From Bacteroidia bacterium (GTDB lineage Bacteria > Bacteroidota > Bacteroidia > Chitinophagales > Chitinophagaceae), in the NCBI GenBank assembly GCA_030426665.1, contig JAUHYD010000003.1, positions 124,001 through 188,000 of the forward strand: 64,000 nucleotides of DNA, written 5' to 3'. A program made the position numbers and the translations under genes. Of the stretch, positions 1-7,531 are shown one piece after another (position 1 is the stretch's first letter; each line of letters opens with the position of its first letter). The notes beneath the pieces were generated by a model that did no database searches, was not told the DNA's origin, and saw nothing but the letters and a program-made list of their open reading frames with translations.

Positions 1-1
1 A

Positions 2-409
2 GAGCTCGCTGAGTTCACGTTGAAACTATCTGAGCGGAACCATCGCTTGTCTTTATTGGAAAAGGAAATAAGTGAACTGACCAATGAACAGGATATAGCG
101 TCCAGGAACGAAATTATTAACGAATTGCGGCAGTCCACTATCCTCACTGATGAAGAGTGGGATGATTTTCGAATATTATTTGAGAAGGTACATAGCGGAT
201 ACATACAAAAAGTAAAAGACATATACCCTGATGTCACACCTGCCGAACTGAGGTACATTACGCTGACAAAACTTGGGATGAACAATAAAGAGATGGCGAA
301 TGTCCTCGGCATTGGCACTAATACGGTGCGCAACTATAAGTTCCGCTTGCGCAAAAAGTTTGATTTGTCAGAAAGTGACGACCTCGAGCAGATGATAAAG
401 CACATCTGA
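2..409 (+). CDS. C-terminal part of a LuxR-type HTH transcriptional regulator (5' end outside window)
   Basis: The frame is open from base 2, so this is the 3' end of a longer gene. The last ~65 residues form a LuxR/GerE-like helix-turn-helix: a TPAELRY segment leads into NNKEMANVLGIGTNTVRNYK and a basic KFRLRKKF recognition end. The charged region before it could be coiled coil. In Bacteroidota this C-terminus commonly closes TPR or two-component-like membrane regulators, but the sensory part is not visible. A strong terminator follows, so it is transcribed separately from the biosynthetic cassette downstream, although its position makes it a candidate regulator of that cassette (inference). 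Confidence 0.8.
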   Translation, partial: ELAEFTLKLSERNHRLSLLEKEISELTNEQDIASRNEIINELRQSTILTDEEWDDFRILFEKVHSGYIQKVKDIYPDVTPAELRYITLTKLGMNNKEMANVLGIGTNTVRNYKFRLRKKFDLSESDDLEQMIKHI

Positions 410-427
410 CAAATTATTTTTCCGAAC

Positions 428-460
428 AAAAACGGGCAGGCTTGTAGCCTGCCCGTTTTT
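428..460 (+). terminator. Rho-independent terminator after the LuxR-type gene
   Basis: A perfect stem CGGGCAGGC / GCCTGCCCG with a TTGTA loop is flanked by A5 on the left and T5 on the right, so it could work in both directions. It lies 19 bases after the stop codon of the LuxR-type gene. Confidence 0.9.
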
Positions 461-541
461 GTGTTTTATGCATAAATGATTGATTATCAACATTGAGATA
501 CTTTTTAAACGCTCCTTAAACGAATTCCAGACGCCAAAAAA

Positions 542-573
542 TTGGAAATCGGCATCCCCCGAGCATACATTTG
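542..573 (+). promoter_or_regulatory. Bacteroidota-type promoter before the small membrane gene and acyl cassette
   Basis: TTG at 542-544 and TACATTTG at 566-573 are separated by 21 bases, matching the TTG-N17-23-TAnnTTTG pattern of the Bacteroidota primary sigma factor. It lies 30 bases before the ATG at 604 and is the only good promoter seen before the cassette from 822 on. Confidence 0.55.
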
Positions 574-603
574 TTTCGTAGCAAAAAAACACAAAACACG
601 CTA

Positions 604-762
604 ATGAAAAAGGATCGGCACTTGCTGATTGTACTGTTAAGCTTAGTCATATCTATTTCTGTTATCATGTTTTTATGGAAGTATTATGATTCAAAAATAG
701 CTGATATGGAACGTCAGGTAAACACGAATAAACGTAGACAAGAGTCGGGTCTGGATGACTAG
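604..762 (+). CDS. Small single-pass membrane protein of unknown function
   Basis: About 52 residues: MKKDR, then a hydrophobic stretch (LLIVLLSLVISISVIMFLW), then a charged tail that could be helical or coiled. ATG at 604 is preferred over the in-frame TTG at 571, because the TTG falls in the promoter box and would add only polar residues. No family is recognised. It lies just upstream of the acyltransferase gene on the same strand and may be the first gene of that operon. It could be a chance ORF, but the promoter placement and the clean membrane segment favour a real gene. Confidence 0.5.
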   Translation: MKKDRHLLIVLLSLVISISVIMFLWKYYDSKIADMERQVNTNKRRQESGLDD

Positions 763-821
763 CCCGACACCCACAGGATTGAATAACAAAAGACCAGGTA
801 CTTAGCTAAACACATCAACAG

Positions 822-1499
822 ATGATAAATTTCATAATCGGAATTCTGCTAAAGGGGTTGTGCAAATTGAAAGGTCTGGAACTTTTCAAGGCCGAAAGCA
901 ATTACGACTTTTTGGCATCAGACGCGTTCCGTCAGCAATCTTATCTGCAATATCTCTCATTAGAAAAATTGCCGGTAACGCCTGAACTTCTAAAACCCAA
1001 AGGACTGGTTGCATGTTGGTGCCTGAAAAAAGGCAACAGGTTTGTGGGAACTGTTTCCCTGATAGACCTAAGCTGTGCTGAGCCATTTACGGCAAGCGTA
1101 TTCGATGGTAGAAAGCTGAACTATGACCGTTTAAAAACATATGAATTCACACGTCTTGCTCTGGACCAGAGCCACCAAAGGAGCGACCACCTCTACTTTT
1201 TGCTGTTGGTGTACGCCTGTTATCGGGAGACGATACGAAATGGGAGAAACCGATGGCTTGCGGGTTCCCACAGAAGAGTCGTCCGGCATGTACACAAGCT
1301 AGGCGGCAATACAGAAGTGATAGCCCGAGGTGCAAAACTCGCACACGATGGCAGCTATCAGGCTCAGTACTGGAGTAACATGAAACTGGACGATAAGACA
1401 TTGAGTGAATACAGAGCCTATTTGATAGACTGTGACAAAAACATGCTAACAACTGCGATAAAGAAATTCTTGAAACGCAAACTGATAAAACTAACATGA
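822..1499 (+). CDS. FeeM/LuxI-like (GNAT-fold) N-acyltransferase
   Basis: 225 residues. The middle resembles the N-acyl amino acid synthase (FeeM) and autoinducer synthase fold: an N-terminal hydrophobic/basic helix, a FVGTVSLID strand, and a YEFTRLALD motif (E108, R111) like the conserved E-x-S/T-R segment of LuxI and FeeM proteins. Known members move an acyl group from acyl-ACP to an amino acid or S-adenosylmethionine; the acceptor here cannot be read. The stop overlaps the start of the next gene (ATGA), so it is coupled to a full acyl-ACP elongation set including its own ACP, which fits an acyl-ACP user. The basic C-terminus (KKFLKRKLIKL) may touch the membrane. Family placement is by motif only and is moderately certain. 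Confidence 0.6.
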   Translation: MINFIIGILLKGLCKLKGLELFKAESNYDFLASDAFRQQSYLQYLSLEKLPVTPELLKPKGLVACWCLKKGNRFVGTVSLIDLSCAEPFTASVFDGRKLNYDRLKTYEFTRLALDQSHQRSDHLYFLLLVYACYRETIRNGRNRWLAGSHRRVVRHVHKLGGNTEVIARGAKLAHDGSYQAQYWSNMKLDDKTLSEYRAYLIDCDKNMLTTAIKKFLKRKLIKLT

Positions 1500-2239
1500 C
1501 ACTAAGAAAGATACTTATTACGGGTGCAAGCAGGGGAATAGGGAAAGCAATTGCCCTTCAGTTAGCCCATTGTGAAAGGTACCACCTCATTTTGCATGCA
1601 TCTTCGGAGCAAAGTCTTGTTCGACTTGCAACGACTTTGCCCGACAACTGTGTCTATGAAATGATGCCTTGTGACTTTACAGACCTACCGGCAACCGACC
1701 AATTTGTAAAAGATCTGAAAGGAAAACACTCCGACTTATACGGCGTGGTATCAAACGCAGGGATAAGCAGAGACAAGGCGTTGGCTTATCAGCCTGTAAA
1801 AGAAATTGACGAACTACTTACCGTAAACCTAAGGGTCCCTATTCTTTTAGCAAAGGCGGCAATGAAGCTCTTTTCAAAAAACGGAGCAGGAGTCTTTATT
1901 GCTATGTCGTCTTGCGTGGCAGAGATGGGCAATGCCTTTCAATCTGTCTACGCAGCTACAAAGGCTGCTAACACAGCTCTATGCAGGTCGCTGGCGAGAG
2001 AAGCAGGTGTTTTACATGGGGGCCAAAACATCCGGTTTGTAAGTATATCGCCGGGTTTTATAGAAACAGAAATGACTGAAAGCCTGTCAGATGAAATAAA
2101 AGAAAAGTATTTGCATCAAATACCCGCAGGAAGATTTGGCACTACTGAAGATGTTGCCAATGCTGTTCGGTTTCTGATTAGCGATGATGCCAGCTATATC
2201 AATGGTGGAGAATTTAAAATAAACGGAGGTCTTATATGA
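1496..2239 (+). CDS. 3-oxoacyl-ACP reductase, FabG-like SDR
   Basis: 247 residues, normal for a classical SDR. It has the N-terminal nucleotide-binding motif TGASRGIGKAIA, the NAG motif (SNAGIS near 86-91), catalytic Ser in AMSSC (about 138-139) and YAATK with Tyr152 and Lys156, and the FabG-like end INGGEFKINGGLI. It should reduce 3-oxoacyl-ACP to 3-hydroxyacyl-ACP with NAD(P)H. It overlaps its neighbours by four bases on each side, and a GGAGGT Shine-Dalgarno sequence for the next gene lies inside its 3' end (2225-2230). Surrounded by ACP, KS, dehydratases and enoyl reductase, it most likely serves this cassette rather than housekeeping fatty-acid synthesis. Confidence 0.85.
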   Translation: MTLRKILITGASRGIGKAIALQLAHCERYHLILHASSEQSLVRLATTLPDNCVYEMMPCDFTDLPATDQFVKDLKGKHSDLYGVVSNAGISRDKALAYQPVKEIDELLTVNLRVPILLAKAAMKLFSKNGAGVFIAMSSCVAEMGNAFQSVYAATKAANTALCRSLAREAGVLHGGQNIRFVSISPGFIETEMTESLSDEIKEKYLHQIPAGRFGTTEDVANAVRFLISDDASYINGGEFKINGGLI

Positions 2240-2934
2240 GCGCGATTGGAGTACCGGCGGAAATGGATTATCGACATATGGACGAGGTGTATTTCGACAA
2301 ACAAATTTTAGCGGACATTACGCTTAAAAAGCACCCGCTACAGGCATGGCATATCAAACAGCATGAATCACTGACTTTCGACGATTGTTTTGCACTACCC
2401 CTACCGTATATGCGCGGGTTTGACGAGGCCTATCTTTCGTACCATAAAAACGGAAAGTACAACAAAGGATTTGCAACAGCGAGTTACGAAATCGGACAAA
2501 ATGACCCTTGGTTCTATTGTCATTTTCTTGGCGACCCGGTGATGCCGGGTTCGCAGGGGCAGGACATAATATTTCAATTAGCAGGCCTTTGGGCCACCGT
2601 ACGATGCGAAATTACCGGACGCCCCCGAGCACTGGAAGGGAACTTCAATTTTCATGGGCAGATATTACCAACTTCAAAGAAAGTCTTCTACCGTATAGAT
2701 GTAAAAAGAAGCTTGAAGAAGATGAATTTAATTTTCTTCGAGGGTACGGTTGCAGTAGATGACCCTGAAAATATCATTTACGAATTTGAGCAATGCAAAA
2801 TCGGCTTTTTTACAAAAGAGCAACTAGGCATCAATCAACGTGCGAAAGAATACTATCAACCTAATTGGGACCGACTGAAACAAAAATTTCTTGATTTTAT
2901 TGACCAATCAAAAAGCTACTATGACAGGTATTGA
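2236..2934 (+). CDS. FabA-like 3-hydroxyacyl-ACP dehydratase (hotdog fold)
   Basis: 232 residues. The core WFYCHFLGDPVMPGSQGQD matches FabA: catalytic His96 in CHFLGDPVMPG and an acidic residue, Asp110, on the following helix (GQDIIFQL). FabA proteins are about 170 residues; the extra ~60 here lie mainly at the N-terminus. The expected reaction is dehydration of 3-hydroxyacyl-ACP to enoyl-ACP. Whether it also isomerises the double bond, as FabA does, cannot be told. The start is fixed by the ATGA overlap and a good GGAGGT upstream. It overlaps the second hotdog gene by 14 bases. Confidence 0.8.
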   Translation: MSAIGVPAEMDYRHMDEVYFDKQILADITLKKHPLQAWHIKQHESLTFDDCFALPLPYMRGFDEAYLSYHKNGKYNKGFATASYEIGQNDPWFYCHFLGDPVMPGSQGQDIIFQLAGLWATVRCEITGRPRALEGNFNFHGQILPTSKKVFYRIDVKRSLKKMNLIFFEGTVAVDDPENIIYEFEQCKIGFFTKEQLGINQRAKEYYQPNWDRLKQKFLDFIDQSKSYYDRY

Positions 2935-3484
2935 AAGACAAAATTGGGTAAGTAAGGCACCGGCGGAGGTATTGGTGCATGGCCCTAGCAAAATATACAT
3001 AGATAAGTATCTATGGTTTCGACCCGAAGAAGGCATTTTCAGCTATTACAAGGTTCAGCCAAAAGATGTGTTTGATCACTTTGATGTATTTAGAGGGGTT
3101 GACATTATAGAATCTGCCGGACAAACAGCAGTATCGGCATGTGCAATGATGGAAAGTGCAAAGCAAGGTAAAAGCATAGACGAATTGAAAAAGCATTTTC
3201 GCATGGCATTCCTTGGTATGGGTGAAGCTCGTTTTCATGGGTTTGTGAAAGTGCATGAAATACTGGTTAATATCTGCACCATTAAGCACTATAAATTCCG
3301 GCAAATGGTGGTTTCATGCAAAGTATACAAAGTAACAACCGAAGCCGAGGTTGCAGCCCTGATAAGTGGTATCAAAACAGACACGATGAAGGGTTTGCCT
3401 ATCCCGGAAAGTTATGAACTGGTAGCAGAACTAAACGACATGATAGGCAGAGCGGTTCCAATAGAAAAAATTTATAACAATTAA
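2921..3484 (+). CDS. Second FabZ/FabA-like hotdog-fold protein
   Basis: 187 residues from ATG 2921, chosen over an upstream in-frame TTG at 2891 that lies deep in the preceding gene. The pattern FDHFDVFRGVDIIESAGQTAVSACAMME resembles the central hotdog helix of FabZ-type dehydratases, but the usual H-F-x-G-x-P-x-x-P is changed to DHFDVFRG, so catalysis is uncertain. It may be the partner subunit of the FabA-like protein before it, forming a heterodimeric dehydratase, or act on chain length or release. The next gene, an ACP, starts 12 bases later. Confidence 0.65.
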   Translation: MTGIERQNWVSKAPAEVLVHGPSKIYIDKYLWFRPEEGIFSYYKVQPKDVFDHFDVFRGVDIIESAGQTAVSACAMMESAKQGKSIDELKKHFRMAFLGMGEARFHGFVKVHEILVNICTIKHYKFRQMVVSCKVYKVTTEAEVAALISGIKTDTMKGLPIPESYELVAELNDMIGRAVPIEKIYNN

Positions 3485-3496
3485 AATCCATACAAC

Positions 3497-3766
3497 ATGA
3501 CAAGACAAGATGTATTAGACGGTATCATCAAAATTTTGAAAGACGTAAAAACAGTTGACCAAGAAGCATTGAAAAACATAACCGAAGACTCAGACTTCAT
3601 TATGGACTTAGGGTTACCATCAACGGAGTTAATCAATGTGATTGCTAACGCAGAAGATGAGTTCGGCCTTGAGTTTGACGACGATGATGTGGATGCTCTT
3701 GACTCAAAAGTAAAAGCAACAATCGATTTGGTAATGGGCACTCAACAAAAAAGCAATGAATCGTAG
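3497..3766 (+). CDS. Acyl carrier protein
   Basis: 89 residues, acidic, four-helix ACP pattern. The pantetheine attachment serine is Ser42, in DLGLPSTELINV, where canonical ACPs read DSL; the Ser followed by a hydrophobic helix with acidic residues is kept. It carries growing acyl chains after modification by a 4'-phosphopantetheinyl transferase, one of which is encoded at the end of this cassette. Its end overlaps the ketosynthase start by 11 bases. The Pro-Ser-Thr variant suggests a specialised ACP, not the housekeeping AcpP. Confidence 0.88.
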   Translation: MTRQDVLDGIIKILKDVKTVDQEALKNITEDSDFIMDLGLPSTELINVIANAEDEFGLEFDDDDVDALDSKVKATIDLVMGTQQKSNES

Positions 3767-5102
3767 TGTAGCAATAGTAGGAATGGGGGGAGTTTTCCCT
3801 ACCTGTAGCTCACTGGAGAACTTTGCCGATAAATTGTTCACCAACCAAAGCCTGATAAGGCGATGGGAAGAGGCCGCATCGTTTGGAAAGCAAATGCGTT
3901 CGCATGTCAGCGGTTTTGTGACGCTTGAAGAAGCCGGGCTTTACGCTCAATGGTCGAAGAATGCACCGCAATATCCGGAAACCTACCTGGACCATAAGGA
4001 GCGGATTCCCTATGAGCATCTGGCCACCGCAGACATCGGTAGTATTTGGGCCATGTTATCCGGGATAGACGCCATTAAAATGTGCGGTTGGGAGCAAAGT
4101 GAGGTAGAGTCGGTACGAACAGGCGTGACCATCGGGTCGGGCGGAGGGGGGCACTCCATACTTCGTCCGTCGTGGCATAGCTTCTTCAACGATGGCAGAA
4201 AAAGCCGAAGCCTGGGTTCACATGGGGTAGACCGTGCAATGGCCTATCGCGATGCCGCAAACGTAGCCTGCCTGCTGAAAACAAAGGGTGTATGCGAAGC
4301 GGTAGGGTCGGCATGTGCTACGGGGCTCAGCAATATCGGACATGCTTATCGTCTTATCAAATTCGGGCTACAGGACCGTATGCTGGCAGGTGGTGTAGAG
4401 GGAACTTCCATCGAAACATTTGTAGGTTTCGATGCCATGACGGTACTCAGCAGGGGATATGAGCCAGAGAAAAGCTCACGCCCGTTCGACAAAAACCGGA
4501 ATGGTTTTGTCTGCTCCTTTGGCGGTGCCGTCGTAGCATTAGAAGAGCTGGAACACGCCAAAGCCCGCGGAGCAAATATCATCGCGGTAATAGATGGCTA
4601 CCACAACAATGCCGATGGGGACGGCGATATGTTCGCACCCTCATACGACGGACAAAAGCGGCTCTGGCAGGGGCTGAAAGGCGAAGTACCCGGACTGAAA
4701 CCCGATGTAGTAAAAGCACATGGCACTTCGACACCTGCCGGGGATAGTATAGAATTGTTCAGTATTATTTCTGAGCTGGGAGCAGAAGGCTACCACATAT
4801 CGGCACCCAAGTCGCAGTTTGGGCACATGCTGGGTGCGGCGGGGTCAGTAGAGCTTGTGGCATCACTACTTATGCTACAACAGCAAACGGTATCGCCCTG
4901 CCTGAACACTGATGAACTGAACGACGGGAAAGAGTGGATACAGGAACAACCAGGCTGGGCAGGTACTGAAAAACCTGTTGCCGCATTCCGACACCTGCTG
5001 CCTTCGCAGGCATTGCAGAAAGAGATTAATCAGATAGTATCACTTAACTATGGATTTGGTGGCACGAACGCCGCTATAAGTATTTCAAGATATGGAAAAT
5101 AA
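3756..5102 (+). CDS. Beta-ketoacyl-ACP synthase (FabF-like ketosynthase)
   Basis: 448 residues with the intact KS triad: Cys187 in GSACATGLSN, His322 in KAHGTSTPAGD and His357 in KSQFGHMLGAAG, plus the C-terminal NYGFGGTNAA loop. It catalyses decarboxylative condensation of acyl chains with malonyl-ACP. The N-terminal ~80 residues are diverged from FabF, suggesting an unusual partner or substrate. No FabH or malonyl-CoA:ACP transacylase gene is present nearby, so priming and malonyl loading must come from elsewhere. It overlaps the enoyl reductase gene by 11 bases. Confidence 0.9.
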   Translation: MNRSVAIVGMGGVFPTCSSLENFADKLFTNQSLIRRWEEAASFGKQMRSHVSGFVTLEEAGLYAQWSKNAPQYPETYLDHKERIPYEHLATADIGSIWAMLSGIDAIKMCGWEQSEVESVRTGVTIGSGGGGHSILRPSWHSFFNDGRKSRSLGSHGVDRAMAYRDAANVACLLKTKGVCEAVGSACATGLSNIGHAYRLIKFGLQDRMLAGGVEGTSIETFVGFDAMTVLSRGYEPEKSSRPFDKNRNGFVCSFGGAVVALEELEHAKARGANIIAVIDGYHNNADGDGDMFAPSYDGQKRLWQGLKGEVPGLKPDVVKAHGTSTPAGDSIELFSIISELGAEGYHISAPKSQFGHMLGAAGSVELVASLLMLQQQTVSPCLNTDELNDGKEWIQEQPGWAGTEKPVAAFRHLLPSQALQKEINQIVSLNYGFGGTNAAISISRYGK

Positions 5103-5886
5103 AAAAACAGCTTTAATTACAGGAGTGCGGAACGACCGCAGTATTGCCTTTGCCGTAGCAAAGAAATTGCATGAAATGGATTACAACCTGGCAATAAGCT
5201 ATACGGCCGAAACGAAGGAAGACGTACTGTTTCAGTTGCAAAGACATGGCATGTCTGATGCGTTGACCGCAGAGGTTGACATTCGGAACGAACAACAAGT
5301 GAGCATCTTCTGTGCTGCTATCGCCGATAAGTTCGGTTCAATAGATTATGTCCTACATGCGGTAGCATACGGCAGTCCGAAAGTGCTGTGCACCAAAGCT
5401 CCGTTTAGTCAGGAGGACCCTCCCGGATATATTGACATACCACTTGACGATTTGGTAGAAGCAATTGATATAGGTGCGTACTCTCTGCTCAGACTTGTGC
5501 GGGCTGCGCTGCCGTATCTGGGGAAAAATGCTTCTGTATTGACAACTACTTACAATGCCTCCCAGCGTGTCTTGCCTGCCTATGCCGGCATGGCGATGGT
5601 GAAAGCCTGTTTAGAGAACTGTATGAAATACTTAGCATGGTCTCTCGGAAGTACAGGTCATCGTGTTAATGCCGTATCTCCCGGATTGCTGATGACCACG
5701 TCGGCAGCAGCCATAAAGGGTGTACGGTCTATGCGTAAGCAGTCATCAGAAATTTCTCCACTTGGAAATATCGCGCTTACTGATGTTGCCGAAGCTGCTG
5801 CCTACTTTTTATCTGACGCTTCAAAGAAAGTAACCGGAAATATACACTACATAGACGGCGGACTGAACATAATGGGAGGCGCATGA
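5092..5886 (+). CDS. Enoyl-ACP reductase, FabI-like
   Basis: 264 residues. It has the divergent FabI features that separate it from ordinary SDRs: TGVRNDRSIAFAVAKKL at the N-terminus, and TTTYNASQRVLPAYAGMAMVK, with Tyr154, then Tyr164-x6-Lys171. The predicted reaction is NAD(P)H-dependent reduction of trans-2-enoyl-ACP, completing the elongation cycle begun by the reductase, dehydratase and KS of the same operon. The C-terminus ends in a typical IDGGLNIMG. A saturated chain is therefore a possible product. Its stop overlaps the next start by four bases. Confidence 0.85.
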   Translation: MENKKTALITGVRNDRSIAFAVAKKLHEMDYNLAISYTAETKEDVLFQLQRHGMSDALTAEVDIRNEQQVSIFCAAIADKFGSIDYVLHAVAYGSPKVLCTKAPFSQEDPPGYIDIPLDDLVEAIDIGAYSLLRLVRAALPYLGKNASVLTTTYNASQRVLPAYAGMAMVKACLENCMKYLAWSLGSTGHRVNAVSPGLLMTTSAAAIKGVRSMRKQSSEISPLGNIALTDVAEAAAYFLSDASKKVTGNIHYIDGGLNIMGGA

Positions 5887-6314
5887 TAGTAACCGAAAAC
5901 ATAGATATACCGGGCGTTAAGGTGGGCAACGACATCATATTCCTGCCGGGTTTCAGGGATTCCCTGAACACTAGTTTTATTCGCAGGGTATATTGTGAGG
6001 AAGAAAAGGAATATTGTGAACAATTTAGTGACCCTGCACTTCGGTATGCATCGACGTTTGCCGCTAAAGAAGCTGTTTACAAAGCCGTTAAGCAATGGGA
6101 TGAAACACTACGTTTGCCGTGGAAAAAAATTCTCGTCAGCAGAAGCAAAGCTGCCGGGATACCAACCGTATCGTTACCAAATGAGGGGGCTCCTGCATTT
6201 GAGTTTTCATTGAGCATTTCTCATGATGGCGACTATGTATGGGCGGTGGTTGTGTGCCACCGGAAATATATTGGGACACCGATTGACTTAAAGCACACGC
6301 AAAGTGGACAGTAA
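5883..6314 (+). CDS. 4'-phosphopantetheinyl transferase (AcpS-like holo-ACP synthase)
   Basis: 143 residues, within the AcpS size range. The key motif is TFAAKEAVYKA (AcpS: F-x-x-KEA-x-x-K), and SLSISHDGDYVWAVV is the typical AcpS C-terminal strand pair. An N-terminal VGNDIIFLPGF resembles the G-x-D-I-v-e metal and CoA segment. It should transfer phosphopantetheine from CoA to Ser42 of the ACP in this operon. Having its own transferase supports a self-contained acyl cassette. It starts within the stop of the enoyl reductase gene (ATGATAG). Confidence 0.8.
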   Translation: MIVTENIDIPGVKVGNDIIFLPGFRDSLNTSFIRRVYCEEEKEYCEQFSDPALRYASTFAAKEAVYKAVKQWDETLRLPWKKILVSRSKAAGIPTVSLPNEGAPAFEFSLSISHDGDYVWAVVVCHRKYIGTPIDLKHTQSGQ

Positions 6315-6364
6315 CGGCATGCTAATTCTGTTTACCTTCACACAGGACTAAAATATTAATCCTG

Positions 6365-6775
6365 TTGCGCCCGAAAGTATACAATGCTACCCCAATAGTT
6401 CTGAATACAGCTATTGCCGCCGTATGGCTCATTAACGGGCTAGTCTGTAAGGTACTTAACCTCGTTCCCCGACACCGGGAAATTGTTGCTCATATTCTCG
6501 GGGCAGGACACGCTGCCACCTTAACCATTTTGATCGGCATTCTGGAAGTATCGATGGGAATATGGATATTGACCAATTATAAATCACGGCTATGTACCAT
6601 CTTGCAAGTGATTGTTGTGGCTACGATGAATATCATTGAGTTCTTTTGCGTGCCTGACATGCTATTGTTTGGTCGTGTGAACGCATTAGTTGCGACCGGG
6701 TTTATAATAATAGTACTCGCAAATGAATTCCTATTAAAAGCACATCCCGCAAGAAAACGTACTAACTTAGAGTAG
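6365..6775 (+). CDS. DoxX-like small integral membrane protein
   Basis: 136 residues with four hydrophobic segments (about 8-27, 43-69, 77-98, 105-123), the topology and spacing of DoxX-like proteins. The start is a TTG at 6365; no ATG gives the full first membrane helix. It follows the phosphopantetheinyl transferase gene by 50 bases on the same strand and precedes a DUF2071-like gene by 15, so it probably belongs to the same transcript. No reaction can be assigned. Confidence 0.65.
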   Translation: MRPKVYNATPIVLNTAIAAVWLINGLVCKVLNLVPRHREIVAHILGAGHAATLTILIGILEVSMGIWILTNYKSRLCTILQVIVVATMNIIEFFCVPDMLLFGRVNALVATGFIIIVLANEFLLKAHPARKRTNLE

Positions 6776-6790
6776 CAATAGTATTCCTCT

Positions 6791-7531
6791 ATGTTATCCT
6801 TTCTGAAAAATCATCCTTTTGCCGTTGAAGCCTACTTTGAGTCAACATTGGTACTGACTTATGCCGTTCCGAAGGAGGAGCTTTCCGGCTTAATTCCGGA
6901 ATGTCTGGAACCGGACACCTTTAACGACAGGTGGGCATTTATCGCAGTCGCAATAGTCAAGACAAAGAATCTCCGTCCCAAAGGGTTTCCAAAATTCATG
7001 GGCAACGACTTTACACTGCTTGGGTACCGGGTTTTCGTACGTTATCACAACAACCGTGGCAAGCGACTTAGAGGACTCTATATACTGAAGTCTGAAACCA
7101 ATAGTGCCAAAATGGCTTTCGCCGGCAATATATTTACACATTACAACTACACGGCAACCGACATCAATATCGAAAAGAAGACGAACTCGATATTAGTACA
7201 TTCTAGCAAATCCGGAATATCCGTCGAAATAGAAGACATTGGGCCGGACGTTTCTCTTCCGGCAACCTCTCCTTTTAATGATTGGAAAGAAGCAAGACGT
7301 TTTACCGGACCGTTACCATTTACTTTTTCTTACAACCCTGATACACGACAAGTCCTAACAATAGAAGGCGTCAGACAACAATGGGAACCTAAACCGATAC
7401 ATGTAGTACAGGATGAGATTCTATTCATTAAACAACTACCTATTAAGCGTGTGCTTCTGGCAAACGCTTTCATTATTGAGCAAGTACCGTATTACTGGAA
7501 AAAAGGGAAGACAGAAATATGGAAACAGTAG
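6791..7531 (+). CDS. DUF2071-like (acetoacetate decarboxylase-like fold) protein
   Basis: 246 residues. The pattern TLVLTYAVPKEELSGLIPECLEPD near the N-terminus, WAFIAVAIVKTKNLRPKGFP, and YRVFVRYHNNRGKRLRGLYILKSETNS match the DUF2071 family, whose fold relates to acetoacetate decarboxylase. Function in this family is unknown. It lies between DoxX-like and methyltransferase genes, overlapping the latter by 13 bases, so a role in modifying a lipid-like product or the membrane is a fair guess only. Confidence 0.65.
   Translation: MLSFLKNHPFAVEAYFESTLVLTYAVPKEELSGLIPECLEPDTFNDRWAFIAVAIVKTKNLRPKGFPKFMGNDFTLLGYRVFVRYHNNRGKRLRGLYILKSETNSAKMAFAGNIFTHYNYTATDINIEKKTNSILVHSSKSGISVEIEDIGPDVSLPATSPFNDWKEARRFTGPLPFTFSYNPDTRQVLTIEGVRQQWEPKPIHVVQDEILFIKQLPIKRVLLANAFIIEQVPYYWKKGKTEIWKQ

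Noticed and set aside
571-603. TTG at 571 as start of the small membrane gene
   Set aside because: It lies inside the -7 promoter box and adds 11 polar residues before the membrane helix; ATG 604 is better.
822-6314. Cassette interpreted as an aryl polyene or flexirubin cluster
   Set aside because: No ammonia-lyase, aryl-starter ligase or dialkylresorcinol genes are seen; the enoyl reductase also argues against a polyene.
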